Part shown: positions 51,417 to 64,000 of the stretch, piece by piece | Layout: each line of letters begins with the position of its first letter | Position numbering within the stretch: position 1 is the first letter of the stretch | From: Lepidurus packardi | Taxonomy: Eukaryota > Arthropoda > Branchiopoda > Notostraca > Triopsidae | Direction: 5' to 3' | NCBI GenBank assembly: GCA_023053545.1 | Contig: JAKZAN010000001.1 | Span: 5,166,565 to 5,230,564, forward strand | Length of the DNA: 64,000 bases | Made by a program: the position numbers and the translations under genes | The notes under the pieces: model-generated | Seen by the model: the letters and a program-made list of their open reading frames with translations, nothing else | Told to the model about the DNA's origin: nothing | Database searches by the model: none

Positions 51417-54400
51417 ATGTATCCTATACCTTGCAGACGACCCATATCGCAAACCTGGGACGAGGAGTTAGACATAACAATGGGAGACGAAGCGCTTTTG
51501 CTATTGGATAATAGCGCAGCACTACGCAAGCTGGCTGTCAGACCAAAGAAAAAGCACGACTCGCGGAAAAGTTCCAGACCTGATTCTTCGGTGTCTTTAG
51601 ACAGCCAAGATTTATTGTAATCCAGAAGTTCTTAATTAAGAAGAATTTGTACCTATTTTACGATTTTTTTCCAGGCTAACAAACGAAACGATTAACGTCA
51701 AGGAAAAGTACAAAGGTGATTTCCTTACCAGGCGATCTAGAAGTTACGTAGTCGACACGAAGGACCCACGGATCAAACGAGAGTACAAGAAATTTATCGA
51801 CCTTCTTCGTTATTAAATAAGTGATTGTAATAGAGCTGTGGTAAGAGAATTGATCGAGACCGAGGACGAGTTCATCAAGGATATGCAACACGTGGTCGAA
51901 CGCTACTTCAATCACATGGAAAGCTCGTCGGCTATGCCTAGGCACTTGCAAGATCACCGAGATGACTTGTTTGGTCCCTTTAAGAAAATCTACGAGTTCC
52001 ATCAGAGTGTCCTTAACGAGGGACTCAAATACTACGCGGATGAACCTGTTATGCTGGGACGTACCTTTCTGCGGCTCGTACGTATTCACAGTTCCGTTCA
52101 GAATTCGTCAGTCATTCCTTTCTTTTCTTCCCAGGAACGTGATTTCGACAAACACGTCAAATACTGCGAGCTGGAACCTCTGGCGCAAGCCTTGCTCTCG
52201 GAAGAAGAAGAACTCCGCGAGTATTTTGACGTAAGTATGTCCCTCCACTTCTAGTTCTTTCATAAAAACTGGTCGATAATTTACCGTTAATCAGTTGACC
52301 AAAGCCTAGCGTGGCAGCCGTCCCGTAGCTCATGAGCTATGGACCGAAAAAAATAAGAAAATAGGGTAAAAAGACGTCGTTAACAGCATGTTGTAGACAT
52401 CGGAATCTTGGCAGCAATAATCTTCAATGTCACTTACGGATGTATCGTGAGTCTCACACTTTTGGCGCCAACCCTGGACTCTATCTAATAAAAACCCGAA
52501 CTTCCCCATTCCTTATAATCACCGTTATCCAAACCTTGGTCTACCTTAAAGCCAAGGTCTGGTAGAAAAACTCTCGAATTGCTTAACCTTTGTAAGCGAA
52601 CCTGCTAATGGGGTTTTCACATTCTGGAGCAATGTCGACTTGGCCGCCGAGCCGCTCATGCATACACCCGGTAAGAAAAGCCCATCATCCACAGGTCCGA
52701 TTCCTATAGAGAGGTATATATACAGAGCCAGTATGGAAGGGCAGGATGCCCGAGTTCGTGTTGCGATCTTTTGGGAAGGGGCTCTGGGAGCCTAAATTTA
52801 GCTTTGACAGGGCCTTCCGACCCAATTTAGCCATCGCAAAGCGACACCCTTCTTTCCGTCCGTTGCTGACTGCCGAAGCATACGCTCCTGTGAGTTGTCC
52901 GACACCGTTGACTTGTCAAGTTCCCGGTACGAAGCGGGAAGCCGAAACACGGAAGATTGAAGTTCCTCACGGACAGAGCCCAGTGGCTTTCGATCGAGTG
53001 CTTGGCGAATTCTGACGTTGAACCCTGTAAGTGTTTGCGAGTTTCCCAGGATCCACCCCAAACAAACCAGCCAGCGTTTCTTTAAAAAGTGTCTTGCTTG
53101 GCTGTTATTTCTGTCTGCTTCGCTATTCCATTTTTTTCACCAAACAGCTCGTGCTTTGAGTCCTTGAAGACGGAATAATTAAACCTGGTTCCGTAAATTG
53201 ATCTATTTCCGTGGAGAGATCAGGTAGCAAGTCGTGAAATCCTACATAAATTTAGCCAGCTACAGTTACGGACTGGAAGGCCGTTTGGTGATGAGCCAAT
53301 AGTAACCCTCCCTCCCTCTCCTCTTTCTCCACCGTCCCACCCAGCCATCGAAAACGCGAGCAAGAAGCAGCAATCTTTAGACGCTGACTAAATTTAACGC
53401 AGAAACAAGAAAAACAACGCCTTACTTTCTACATTTAGCCTAATTTTTAAAAAGATAGTTTTAGACCACGTTTGCAGACAGTGCTTCACCATTCTTCGCT
53501 CTGCACAGTAGACGATATAACTCAAAAGCTTGTTTGTTGCTATTTCGTACAGGATTACAGCGTCCGGACTGGTGACGATAAGCTACTATCGGATCATCTG
53601 AAACTTCCTATTCAACGCATTAACGACTACCAACTGCTTCTGGAAGTAACAATTATGACCACATATGCTTTTGGAGTTACCGAATGAGAGGAACTAATGT
53701 AGACATGTTTTGAAACTAGGAATTGGTCACATACTCGAGTAAGTTGAACGAGAACACCACCGATCTACAAAAGGCCCATGAGTTGATGCTGAGTATCCCT
53801 CAGCGACACTCTGACTCAAAGTTTACTGCCAATATCAGTGGGTATCAAGGCAATATCCATAATCTTGGCCGACTCCTACGACACGTATGTATAGGAAACT
53901 CTTTTTCTACATTTTGGCACAGCGCTATTTGCAGTCTTTTCTTTGCCATGGGTACGATTAAGACATGTTAGACATGTCAACATGTAGACCGAAAGAAAAA
54001 GGGGAGTCTGGTCTATTACGGTAGGTGACGGAACGGTAGCAATTCAAGATTTTTTAACGAAACAGAGTAAAGACATGACTGCCATGTCATGAACAGCCAT
54101 GACTGGACTTATTCCTGGAAGATATTCTCAGAATAACTTAATAAAGAAATCCTATTGCTGTTGTGTGCTTAGTGCTTACATAGTTCCGGGTCATTTAACG
54201 GACGTTAGCGATCGTTCATGTGATCACAGCGGAATATCGGAATACGTATGCAAGCAGAAATGGAGAAATGACTTTGTCTGTACAACTTTTTCTTGGCTCT
54301 CCTTACGAGGTACACGTCGTTTCGGGTGGGTGTTGTAACAGCTGCGTCTCGCTAAACTATTGCGAAATGCACTGGTAGTGTGACTCAGCTTACCAGTTTA

Positions 54401-57400
54401 TTTTAGAGAGGAAGGAATGTTAATACTTTATTTGTCTTACCAAAACCTGTTAATAAGTCCTTTGGTGTCACACCATCCGCAGAAAAGAGCATAACCGTTG
54501 AAATTTAGACTATGAAAGGGACATCAGTTAAGAAATTAGAAACTCGGTCTGTAGGTCACATACCAGGTAGTCGTCATTCATGTTCGCCCACGTCTGCATG
54601 CGTAAGTACACTATTTTTGGGCGCATGCCGCACAGTGCCGAGTACAGACTAACCGAAATAACTCCGTGTTGATATAGCCTAAGCTTATTTATTATGGGCC
54701 GGCCGTTTCGTGTAGGAGTGGTTCACTGTCACCGATAACCGTGAGCGTACACGCGACCGCTACCTGTTTCTTTTTAAAGCCAGGATCCTAGTTACCAAGG
54801 TCCGACGCATTACCGACGACCGCTCCGTGTTTCTGCTTAAAGATATCATAAAGGTACTGACTGCTACCTCCTTACTGAAGAAATCAAATCCACAATTATT
54901 TTCTTAGCTCCCGGATCTTGAAGTTAGTGACTGCCATACGGACCCGCCGTCCTTCAGGTTAGCTCATCTGGACCCTAGCTTAACGCGATACCCACTGACA
55001 TTGAAGGCTCACTCCCAAGAAGCGCACGAGCAGTGGTTGGCCGAAATTCGCAAATACGCCACTGATGCAGGTAATAAACTAAACGTGTAGTTTAGACCGA
55101 GTAATAGAGGTGCTTATTTTGTATTTTTAACTACAGTGGCACTAGCTGAACACGCTGCAGATGACTTACAAGTCGAAGGTCCAAGCGACGCAGACCTCGA
55201 AGTGGGCAACACACAAATAGCTGAACCTATCTTTACGAATTTAGCAGAGGAAACGCTATATATTGTTGAGGAGCCGGACAACGTTCAAGCCGCTGCAGTC
55301 CGATCCGCGTCTATTGCCTCTGTTGCCTCGGTTACTGGTCAGTCTTTGTTTACTGCCAAGCTTAGGGTGCATGGCAACGTGTCTAACCGCTGCTGCTTCC
55401 TGCTCTTCCTTCACAGACTACCACTCTCTATCCCAAGCTGACGACTATCACTCGATGGCGGACCTAAACGAGGAATCCGTAGACGGGACCCACCCCCGGT
55501 TTACGCATACCATCCGCGGCGCCTTCTGTGAACGTAAGTCCCTTGTCTTAATCGGACGCCAATACTGTCTTGCTTATTACGCTATTAGCTATAACGTTAC
55601 ACAATGGCCTAATCACAAATCTTAAAATAAACAAGTCTTCACTTATGTTTCCCGTAGCTGGCGAGAAGGCGTCTTTTGAATGTACGGTGGACTCAGATCC
55701 ACCTGCATCAATTACTTGGTTGAAAGGCAATCGTCCGTTGGACGACAAACTGGCCGATCGTCTGCAAAAAACGACACGAGATAAGGTTCATCGTCTATCC
55801 ATTATGAACTGCCGTTTAGATGACGCTGGGCTGTACACGGTCCATGCTATGAACGAACAAGGAACGACGACCTGTTCGGCGCAACTTGTCGTCCAGGAAC
55901 GTACGTCTTTTCGTTGCATTAAAAGGACATGACCTTAATTGCGTTTGTATCTTTTAGTGACACCAGAAGAGCGAGAAAAGATGGCGGAGCAGAACTCTCC
56001 ATTGTACGTTGTCAAGCTTAGGGATGCTGAACTACTGGAAGGCACATCTGTCCGGTTTATGATCAAAGTTAAAGGCGACCCGAACCCTACAGTTCAAATG
56101 TATGTTTCTGAATTGTCTAACGTTTCTGGCTGACGTACTTCCCTTTAGAAAAAAGGACGGCAAGAAGCTGAAAGAAGATGAAAGGGTAAAGATCTTAACC
56201 GATCAGTCTATCAGTGGCTTCTATGAGTTACTCATTACCAACGTCCTAGCTGAAGATGCTGGCTTGTACTCCTGCGTGGCCTCCAATCGTTACGGAGAAG
56301 TTCTGTGTGAAGCCAACGTGACAGTTACCAGTAAGACTTAAACTAGATTAATTGTGCTAAACGATTGCTTTAACCAAAATCGTTTTCACACAAAGACGAA
56401 AAACAGGTATTCGCTCTCCTACAGAACCAAAGTCTACTGGAACCTGGCGAACAGCCTGTGTTTAGTTGGTTTCGGGATGGAGCCCAAATTGATCCTGATG
56501 AGCGCTTCAAAGTATTGTTGCAGGTAATCCTTATTATACTCAACGCTATATAACGCTTAACTTCCTTGTTTAAAAGGACGATGAGGACACACTGGCCTTG
56601 GTCTTCCAGCACGTCAAACCAGAGGACGCAGGGTTTTATACTTGCATTGCGTCGACGACTAGCGGCAAGATTTCCTGTAGCGCTGAACTTAGCGTACAAG
56701 GTATTGGCTAGCTACAGAACACCTTCTGTTTGCCAAATGACTACATGCGATTGGTTTATGCACTGAGTTCTATAGCGAGAATGATGGTTCCGCCGCAATT
56801 CATGATATAACGTTAGTACTTTCTTAGGAAGCGTCTACCAGCTTATGCACCCACCTGAGCCTCCTTGCATCCTGGCGGATTTGACTGACACCGAAGTAAG
56901 CTGCGGTGGTTCAGCTATGATGGAGCTGAAAGTCAAAGGATATCCTAAGCCTCAGATCATATGGTACACTCGTGTGTTTGTTTACCAGGTAGTTTATTTG
57001 TTCGGCACTCTAACAGGTACAGAGAAGGCGAAGAAGTAGTCGCCGGGGGTCGGTTCCGCTTTCTCTATGAAGATGACGAGAGCATTGCGTTAATAATCAA
57101 AGGAGTCAGTATGAGTGATGCAGGATTGTACACCGTCGTCGCGAAAAACGAATTAGGCGAAGTGACTACGGAGGGTCGTTTGTACGTCAAGGCACCACCC
57201 AAGTTCAAGAAGAAGATGGCTGACATGGCTTGTATGACTGAAGAAGCTTTCGAGATGAAAGTGGAAGTCGAAGGTTCGCCTGCGCCCGAACTTAAATGGT
57301 AAAATATCAACATTCTTTGCATCTACCATCTTAGAAACACATTCTGATTCCACTCAGGTATAAGGATGGTCAGCTAATCATGGAATCAGAACGTATAAAG

Positions 57401-60400
57401 ATTGTTCGAGAATCTGACGAAACTTTCACGATGATGATTGAACGAGTTAGCATGGATGACTCCGGCTCCTACTCGGTCGTAGCCAGCAATGCCTTGGGTC
57501 AAATGTCCGAGTTCTGGCAAGTGGTTGCTAACGCTTCTCCGCAGTTCCTCAAAGCTCTGCTAAAGAACTTGGAGGGTGACGAAGGGGAAACTATCAGTTT
57601 CAATGTAGCAGTCCAGGGAAATCCAAAGCCTACCGTAACTTGGTAAGCCGCCTACTGAAAGCATGGATTGACTATGTTTTCATTAGATGAATGGGTGAAA
57701 AATTAGTAAGAAAATCATTTGATCCCATCAAATCAGGACGAAAGATGGAAAGCCTATTAAACCTGACGGTAAGAAGATCATCGCTAAAGAAGAAGGCGAT
57801 GTCCATACCTTGACATTAGTGGGCATAAAGAGCGCCGACGCTGGACGCTACGGTTGCTTAATTACGAACCCTTACGGTGATACCGAAGATACCGCAACGC
57901 TGAACGTGCGCGCTGCACCGAAAGTTACCAAGCCGCTGGCTGACATTGAAGCCAAAGAGGGTGAAACTAATGTTGCGTTTACTGTGGTAGCTGATGCGTA
58001 TCCGGAACCCAAGATTCGCTGGTGAGTTTGTCAAAAATTAATCCAAGTGTTTTGGGAGTGCAGTTTATAATGCGTATTATGATAGGTTTGTGGATGAAGT
58101 TGAAATTACAGAAGAAAGGAAGGAGTTCATGAAGTCCCAAGATGGGGGCTCGCACACATTGGTGCTGAAGGAAGTTAAAACCGAGCTGGCTGGCAAGTAC
58201 TCCGTGGAGGTTAGCAATACCATGGGTAGCACGCGATGCGATGGCACACTGTCTGTCATGTATAAGCCTAAAGTGAAGACCGGCCTGACTGATTCCAAAG
58301 TAGATGAAGGTCAAAATGCCAAGTTTACCGTGAAGGTAGAAGGTGTAAATGAACCGGCCGTTACATGGTACCTGCATCAATTTTTACTGCTATTTATAAC
58401 TGATAGCATTGGTTGGTTTAGGTACAAGGATGGTAGTGAAGTATCGGCCAGTGCGCGTATTAAGATCGAGAAGAACAAGGGCACACACTCACTTAGCATC
58501 GACAGTTGCGTTGCGGAGGACGTCGGTAAATACGAAGCTAAAGTCTCTAACAGCATTGGCGAAGCTTCCACTTCAGCGACTTTAACCGTTGACAGTAATG
58601 TGCTTACTACCTTCATTGTCAATGCAATTTTATATTTTGACTTATTACAGCTAAGCCTAAAATCGTTTTTGACAACTTCGAGTACCGCGAAGTATACGAA
58701 GAGGAGGAAATTCGCTTCGAGATTCGGGTCACTTGCAGTCCTAAGCCTGAAGCGACTTGGTAATGCTGCTCGTCTAAAGGTGAACTAGTAAATCAACGAC
58801 TAATGTTCGATCAACAGGTTTAAGGATCAACAAGTAATTACAAAATCGGAGAGGGTTGAGATCACCGAATCCTCAGATATGTACAGTTTTACGATCAAGT
58901 CGGCGACCATGACCGATGCTGGTACCTATAGCGTCAAGCTTAAGAATCGTGTAGGGGAAGTTTCCAAAGAAGAAAAATGTGTTGTTAAGTGTAAGTACTG
59001 TAATAGTTCATCTTTCGAAATGAAACAACGTGTTTCGTGTCATTTGTCCTTAGCTTTACAAGAGTTGAGAGTACCCAAGATATTGACCATCCTTAAGGAC
59101 ACTGTCACTTCCAAGGGTAAAAAAGCAGAATTCACTGTACGCGTTCGCGGAGATCCCAAGCCGGCCGTTGAATGGTATTGACTGTTAAAAGTATTCTACA
59201 AACCGCGTTAAACTCATCTTGAGGCAATAGGTTAAAGGACGGTAAAGTAATTCCACCCAGTAAAGACTACGTCCTGTCATCCGATGACAAGGAGTTTACT
59301 TATACGTTGATGATCCCGTCCACCAAGGAAACGGACGCTGGTAAATACACAGTGCGGGCATCCAATCAGTACGGAAATGACGAATCAAGCGTACGTCATG
59401 ATAGAGCGGCAATACACGGAATGCTACTATAACTTCGGGTCTAAACTTGCTTTCAAAGCCAACGCAAACATCAGATATCTAACGCACGACGAAAATCTTT
59501 ATAGGTTCTCGTTTTATAGACCCCAAGTTGTACTAAGCACTTCATGCATCCTTAACTCCAAACACTATGTATGATGGCAGTTTTACAGTCTTAATTTTTA
59601 GGCTGCTCTGACAGTCGTCCTAAAACCCGAAATCACTGTCCAAGAAGAATTGGTGGTCAAGTACGGGGAAGACATTTTCATTAGCGCTCGTATTAATGCC
59701 AATCCTAAACCTACCGTGAAATGGTAATTACCTTCCTCTTATGAGCTTGAAAAGTAGTCTTATGAATGGTGACTAGGGTAAAGGACGGTAAAGAAGTAAC
59801 TATAACTGAGCGGATCACTATCACCAAAGAGGAAACCTACACGTTGCGCATAACCCAGTCGAACCTCCAGGACGAAGGGACATACTCTCTGCAAGCCACG
59901 AACTCGGAGGGTCAGAGCAATTCTAACACGAAGGTCAACGTCACGAGTACGTGTTTGGGTTAACCGCTGTATGTAATGGGACATTAATATTCCACTTTTT
60001 AGCCGAGAAGCCCGCGTTTGTGAAGAAACCAAGCAACATTACCGGTAAAGCGGGTGAACGAATGAAGTTAGCTGCCACTATATCAGGTATGCCCTTACCT
60101 TCGGCGAAGTGGACGAAAGACGGGAAGGAGCTCAAGAATAATGAACACTTGGAGATTTCTGCCAGCGAAGACGGTAGATGCTTACTGATAGTAAACGAAC
60201 TGAAGGACTCGGATTTCGGCAAGGTAAGACCAAAACGTTTCTGCCCAAACTAGGTTGAAAGAATTGTTTCCGATAGTATACCTTACAAATTACCAACCCG
60301 TTGGGGCAAGAAGAAGCTTCGGTGGAGCTACTACTAACCATGGAATCTCCTACCGTGGGACAGAGTTTGCCCAAGGTCACTCATGTAATCGAAGGTGAAC

Positions 60401-63400
60401 CTCTGAAGCTACAAGCTAAGCTGTCAGGCAGTCCGCTACCTGAAACTAAATGGTACATCGAGAGCAAAAAACTGTGATTTCTTAATGTTAAAATTTTAAA
60501 ACCTTAAAATCGCCAAGGTATAAGGATAACGAAGAAATTGTCCCTGACGAACGATGCCACGTCACGATGTTGCCCGATGGCACAGCCACTTTGGAGATCG
60601 CTTCAGCTCTACCAACGGACTCGGGAGTCTACAAACTAGTGGCGGCCAATGCCGCAGGGCAAGTAACGACGCAGTCTGCTGCGGATGTGCAACGTAAGGT
60701 TTAATTTTCCTTTCCATCAAATGTCACTTACGCATATTTTCAACAGCCAAACCAAAGAAACCCAAGTTCGGCAAAAAGCTGGAGCCGGTCACGGTAATCC
60801 AAGGACAGCCGTTTAAACTGCAAGCTCAGATTAGCGGTTACCCTAAACCCGCCATTAAATGGTAAAATTTTCAAATAAACCTAACCAAACAGCGTTAACA
60901 AAGAAATGCCTTCTTTCCGGGTAGGTTGAAAGATGGGCGTCCCCTTAGGGGAAATTCCCACGTCATCCTAAGTTCTTTGCCTGACGGTAACGTTGCTTTG
61001 GAAATTGACTCCGCAAACCCTGATGACGCAGGCAAGTACACCTTGGTGGTAACCAACGATATGGGAGAAACTTCTTCAGTCGCTGATGTCACCGTTGAGC
61101 GTAAGTTATGCTTTACTGAACACTTAGTTCACCTGACTAATTATATACCTTTGTCTAGCTCCGCCTAGTCCACCGCATTTCACATCCCCATTGTTCCCCA
61201 GCAAAGCGACCGAAGGTTTCCCTGTAACAATGGAAGCGAAGCTCCAGGGACGGCCTACACCATCAGTTGTTTGGTAAGCTACTTTCAGCTGAGCTATTTG
61301 ATCACAGGTTGACATGTATGTTTTTATCACAGGTTGAAAGATGGGAAACCTTTGAAAGCTGATGGTAAACGTGTTCAGGCCAGCGCAATGCCCGATTCGA
61401 CCGGTCTTATTCAACTTGCCATCAGTGAAACAGCTTTGGGTGATATCGGAGAATACGAAGTCGTGGCTACCAACCCTGAAGGCGAGGTCAGGTCGGCCGC
61501 TAAGTTGGACGTAAAAGGTAAACCCTCGCCTTGTTCGGTAGCCTCTTTAAGGGATGCAGTAAGAGTAGCCAATACAGATATTTCTTCTCTTCCAAAGGAC
61601 GCGACCGTCCTGGCGAAAAAGAAGCCCAGCCTTGTTTCTTGACCCCTTTGAAGGATGTCAGTGTCGATGAAGGTACCCCGTTGAAATTATCCGCAAAGTT
61701 AGGGGGCAATCCAATCCCAGACGTGGAATGGAAACGTAACGGAGAGCCGCTCCCTCCCTCCCAGGCTAAGCTAGCCTTCGACGGAGACAAAGCTGTCATG
61801 GAAATAACTCAAGCTACTCCGCAAGACGCAGGCGAGTACGAGCTAACAGCTACTAACAAACTGGGTACGAATAGTAGCAAGGCAACAGTGGGAGTTCGCA
61901 AAATCTACCAGAAGCCAAAGTTCACCCAAACGTTCACTTATCTACAGCAAGTAAGGCTCCCAATTCACTACAAAGAGCGAAAAGCAATTGACAGTCGTTT
62001 GCTACTTAGTTGCCCTTGTACGATTCTAAGTTTTTGGCCAAAGTTTCTGGTATACCGAAACCTGATATCACATGGCTATTTAAGGGTAAACCCATTGCGG
62101 AGGACGATAAATACAAGATCAAACGCGACGGAGAGATTAGCGTCCTTTTCGTGCGCGACTGCACAGAGGCTGATGCAGGCAAATACAGCTGCGTTGCCAG
62201 TAACATTGAAGGCGAAGCAAAATGTGAAGCAGAACTGGAGATCGTGGACAAAATGTAAGGGTTTCTCAAGTTCCAAGTTAACGTAATATTTACACAAGTC
62301 GTATTACTTACAGTGAGAAGCGACAAAAAGCCGAACCGCCATCATTCTTGAAAAAGATAGGGGATTGTGAAGTCTACGAGGGAATGATAGCCAAGTTTAC
62401 TGCTTGTGCCTCAGGCTGGCCCGAACCCGAATTTGAGTGGTTCCGCAACGACTTTCGTTTGTTCCCTAGCGATCGCATTAAAATGGAACGTGAAGGTTCA
62501 GGTCTGTTACGCCTTACGATCCGCCATGTTGATGAAGCAGATGTGGGTCGTTACAAGCTCCGCGTTTTCAACCCTCATGGAGAAGCCTTTTGTGAAGCTG
62601 ATCTTAGTTACGACAGTGAGTGGGAGGACTACGTTTAGTGGCAATAGTCTAAACTCTTGATAATTCTCCGTTCTAGCATTGGATAGTCGTCCCAAGCGAC
62701 CCTTGGGTGATCAGTACGTGGATTTCGACAAGTACCGGCGCAGCGGTGCACCTTTGCCTATGGCCGATCGTCCAATTATCAATCGGTTAATGGACCGTCA
62801 TTTGACACTTTCTTGGAAGCCATGTATTCCACTAGGACCTGAATCTCGCACGCCTGTCACTTACCAGGTCGAAATGTCTGAATGTCCTGAAGGAGAATGG
62901 TTCCCCGTCCGCTCTGGTACTTGGAACTACTTTTGTTATACCGAGATTAAAATGGATACTAATGGCCTGGTATGTGTTATTCCACTTAGGTATCCGCGGT
63001 TGCTGTTGTGAAATCCGTAACTTGGATCCTTTCAGGGATTACAAGTTCAGAATCAGAGTAGAGAACAAGTATGGAGTCTCAGACCCATCCCCGTACGCCA
63101 TCACTTACAGGTATTATTGATGTACTAGGAAGTGATAGTACGTAACTTGCTCCGTTTTCTCTGAACCGATAGGGAGAAACTAGACATGGAACCTTCCAAA
63201 AGACGAACGTATCTACCATCTGGTTCGGATTTCCATCCGGACTCGTCTTCCTACTTCCCCAAGGACTTCGATTTGGAACGACCACCTCATGACGGCTACA
63301 GCCACGCTCCCAAGTAAGTTTTCATAGAAACCATTACTATGATCCAGATCCACTACATAATTGATGTAACGACACTTAGATTTTTGAGGCAAGAGCATGA

Positions 63401-64000
63401 CGCACAGTACGGTATTAAGAACCAGAATTGCAACGTTCACTGGTACGTGTATGGTTACCCCACACCTGCCATGACTTACTACTTCAACGGCGAATTAGTG
63501 GAAATGGGAGGCCGGTTCAGTCATAGTTATACACGAAGTGGTCAAGCTACTTTGTTCGTCAACAGGTTAGTACATCCATCGATAAACTGTCCTCTATCTC
63601 TGTTGGTGTGATTTTGCTGTAGAATGCTGGAGCGCGATGTTGGTGTGTATGAGGCAGTAGCCACCAACGAACATGGTGAAGCGCGTCAAAGGATCCAAGT
63701 GGAAATTGCCGAACATCCGAGATTCATCGAGCGACCAGAAGAAATCGTCTTCTTGCAGCGCAAGAATGGACGCTTGCAATGTCGCATTTCGGGTTATCCA
63801 GAGCCTGATGTGAAGTGGTACAAAGACTGGCAGCCTCTAGCAGCATCAAACCGAGTCAAGGTACTCTAAATCCCTCAGATTTTACGTTCAGGATTCGGCA
63901 ATCTTATTATCTATGCGACAGATCCAACACATTGATCCTGACATCTACATCATGTCTATAACCGATGTAATCGGAAAAGACGAAGGTTTGTATTCAATAG
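51417..64000 (+). CDS. Unc-89: Unc-89 / obscurin, giant sarcomeric M-line protein (3' end outside window)
   Basis: M-line organiser of striated muscle that links myosin filaments and signals through Rho-type GTPases. The part seen has a short N-terminus, DH-PH RhoGEF pair, 18 Ig domains, one FN3 and two more Ig domains, the second cut by the window end; family members continue with kinase domains. Early exons are 51417 (or 51436)-51616, 51675-51782, 51834-52077, 52135-52230, 53553-53645, 53720-53884, 54716-54853, 54908-55070, 55137-55337, 55417-55533 and 55658-55900. The 51-base intron 51783-51833 removes an in-frame TAA and gives IKRE-AVVRELIETEDEF. The SH3 domain that often precedes the RhoGEF part was not found. 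The ATG at 51417 is open but an acceptor 18 bases later means the true start may lie upstream. Unexplained long introns are 52231-53552 and 53885-54715. Confidence 0.92.
51834..55070 (+). other. Unc-89 RhoGEF (DH) and PH domain exons
   Basis: The DH domain runs through the exons 51834-52077, 52135-52230, 53553-53645 and 53720-53884, with VRELIETEDEFIKDMQ at its start and LKLPIQRINDYQLLLE, the conserved GEF helix. The PH domain follows in 54716-54853 and 54908-55070, with RYLFLFKARILVTKVRR and the C-terminal helix HEQWLAEIRKYA. The 54716 exon begins EWFTVTDNRERTRD and was recognised only by extending upstream of its first long open frame. Exchange activity on Rho GTPases is known for the family; here it is inferred. 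Confidence 0.88.
55658..62637 (+). other. Unc-89 array of 18 immunoglobulin (I-set) domains
   Basis: Repeated I-set units of about 90 residues, each with a W-x-K-D-G core and a D-x-G-x-Y motif. Approximate starts: 55658, 55958, 56382, 56848, 57190, 57530, 57910, 58260, 58650, 59055, 59620, 60001, 60343, 60748, 61165, 61640, 61910, 62335. The second has Ile where the core Trp is expected (AT|A codon across the intron). The third lacks roughly 20 residues before the Trp strand, including the usual B-strand Cys region. Many Ig domains here lack one of the two Cys, as is common in muscle giants. Confidence 0.85.
62760..63172 (+). other. Unc-89 fibronectin type III domain
   Basis: Starts ADRPIINRLMDRHLTLSWKP, with VTYQVEMSE in the C-strand region and RDYKFRIRVENKYGVS as the Y/F-x-F-R-V-x-A/N-x-N/Y-G motif of FN3, followed by SDPSPYA. 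It is split by two introns, near 62970-63036 and 63110-63171. The FN3 is followed by an acidic linker (DMEPSKRRTYLPSGSDFHPD) and two Ig domains. Confidence 0.8.
63379..64000 (+). other. Two further Unc-89 Ig domains, the last cut by window end
   Basis: The first reads NVHWYVYGYPTPAMTYYFNG and RDVGVYEAVATNEHGEA; the second HPRFIERPEEIVFL, with CRISGYPEPDVKWYKDWQP and then IYIMSITDVIGKDEGLYSI at the window edge. This Ig pair lies where fly Unc-89 approaches its first kinase domain. Confidence 0.8.

Noticed and set aside
51783-51833. In-frame TAA at 51814 suggesting a broken Unc-89
   Set aside because: A normal 51-base GT-AG intron removes it and restores the frame.
52746-53015. Plus-strand ORF of 89 residues in an Unc-89 intron
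   Set aside because: No similarity to DH, PH, SH3 or Ig sequence, and the DH domain joins correctly across it.

Overview
The window is eukaryotic nuclear DNA and most likely comes from an arthropod; I cannot name the species. All conserved genes are split by small GT-AG introns, mostly about 50 to 100 bases, and the long muscle gene at the right end has the arthropod Unc-89 (obscurin) layout: RhoGEF, immunoglobulin array, fibronectin III, immunoglobulin. I see no bacterial operons, CRISPR array, rRNA or convincing tRNA.

Left part (1-14.3 kb): NASP histone chaperone (minus) diverges from the NAC beta subunit BTF3 (plus). An orphan class C GPCR (minus) is followed by about 5 kb with no recognisable gene, then the zinc-finger factor Klf15 (minus).

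Middle (14.3-33.5 kb): after another gene-poor 3.7 kb come an arylamine N-acetyltransferase-like gene (plus), a mitotic cyclin (minus), Hop/STIP1 (plus), su(f)/CstF77 (plus), SMC6 (minus) and a small Arg-rich orphan ORF (minus). Exon chains could be followed in frame for nearly all of these; the junctions are given per gene.

Mobile segment (33.9-38.7 kb): a 977-residue protein joins a DDE-type Mutator-like transposase region to a YqaJ nuclease domain, and its 5' end carries a recent 287-base tandem duplication of an exon plus intron. Downstream are a 279-base foldback (MITE-like) element and a decayed non-LTR reverse-transcriptase tail.

Right part (41.4-64 kb): a 3107-residue protein of unknown family, with about 20 degenerate 'F-x-P-G' repeats followed by very long low-complexity sequence, lies directly upstream of and on the same strand as Unc-89. 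Unc-89 is cut by the window end. Eleven of its Ig domains carry an intron at exactly the same place, inside the TGG codon of the core tryptophan. The F-x-P-G protein and the regular Ig intron pattern are the most interesting observations here.
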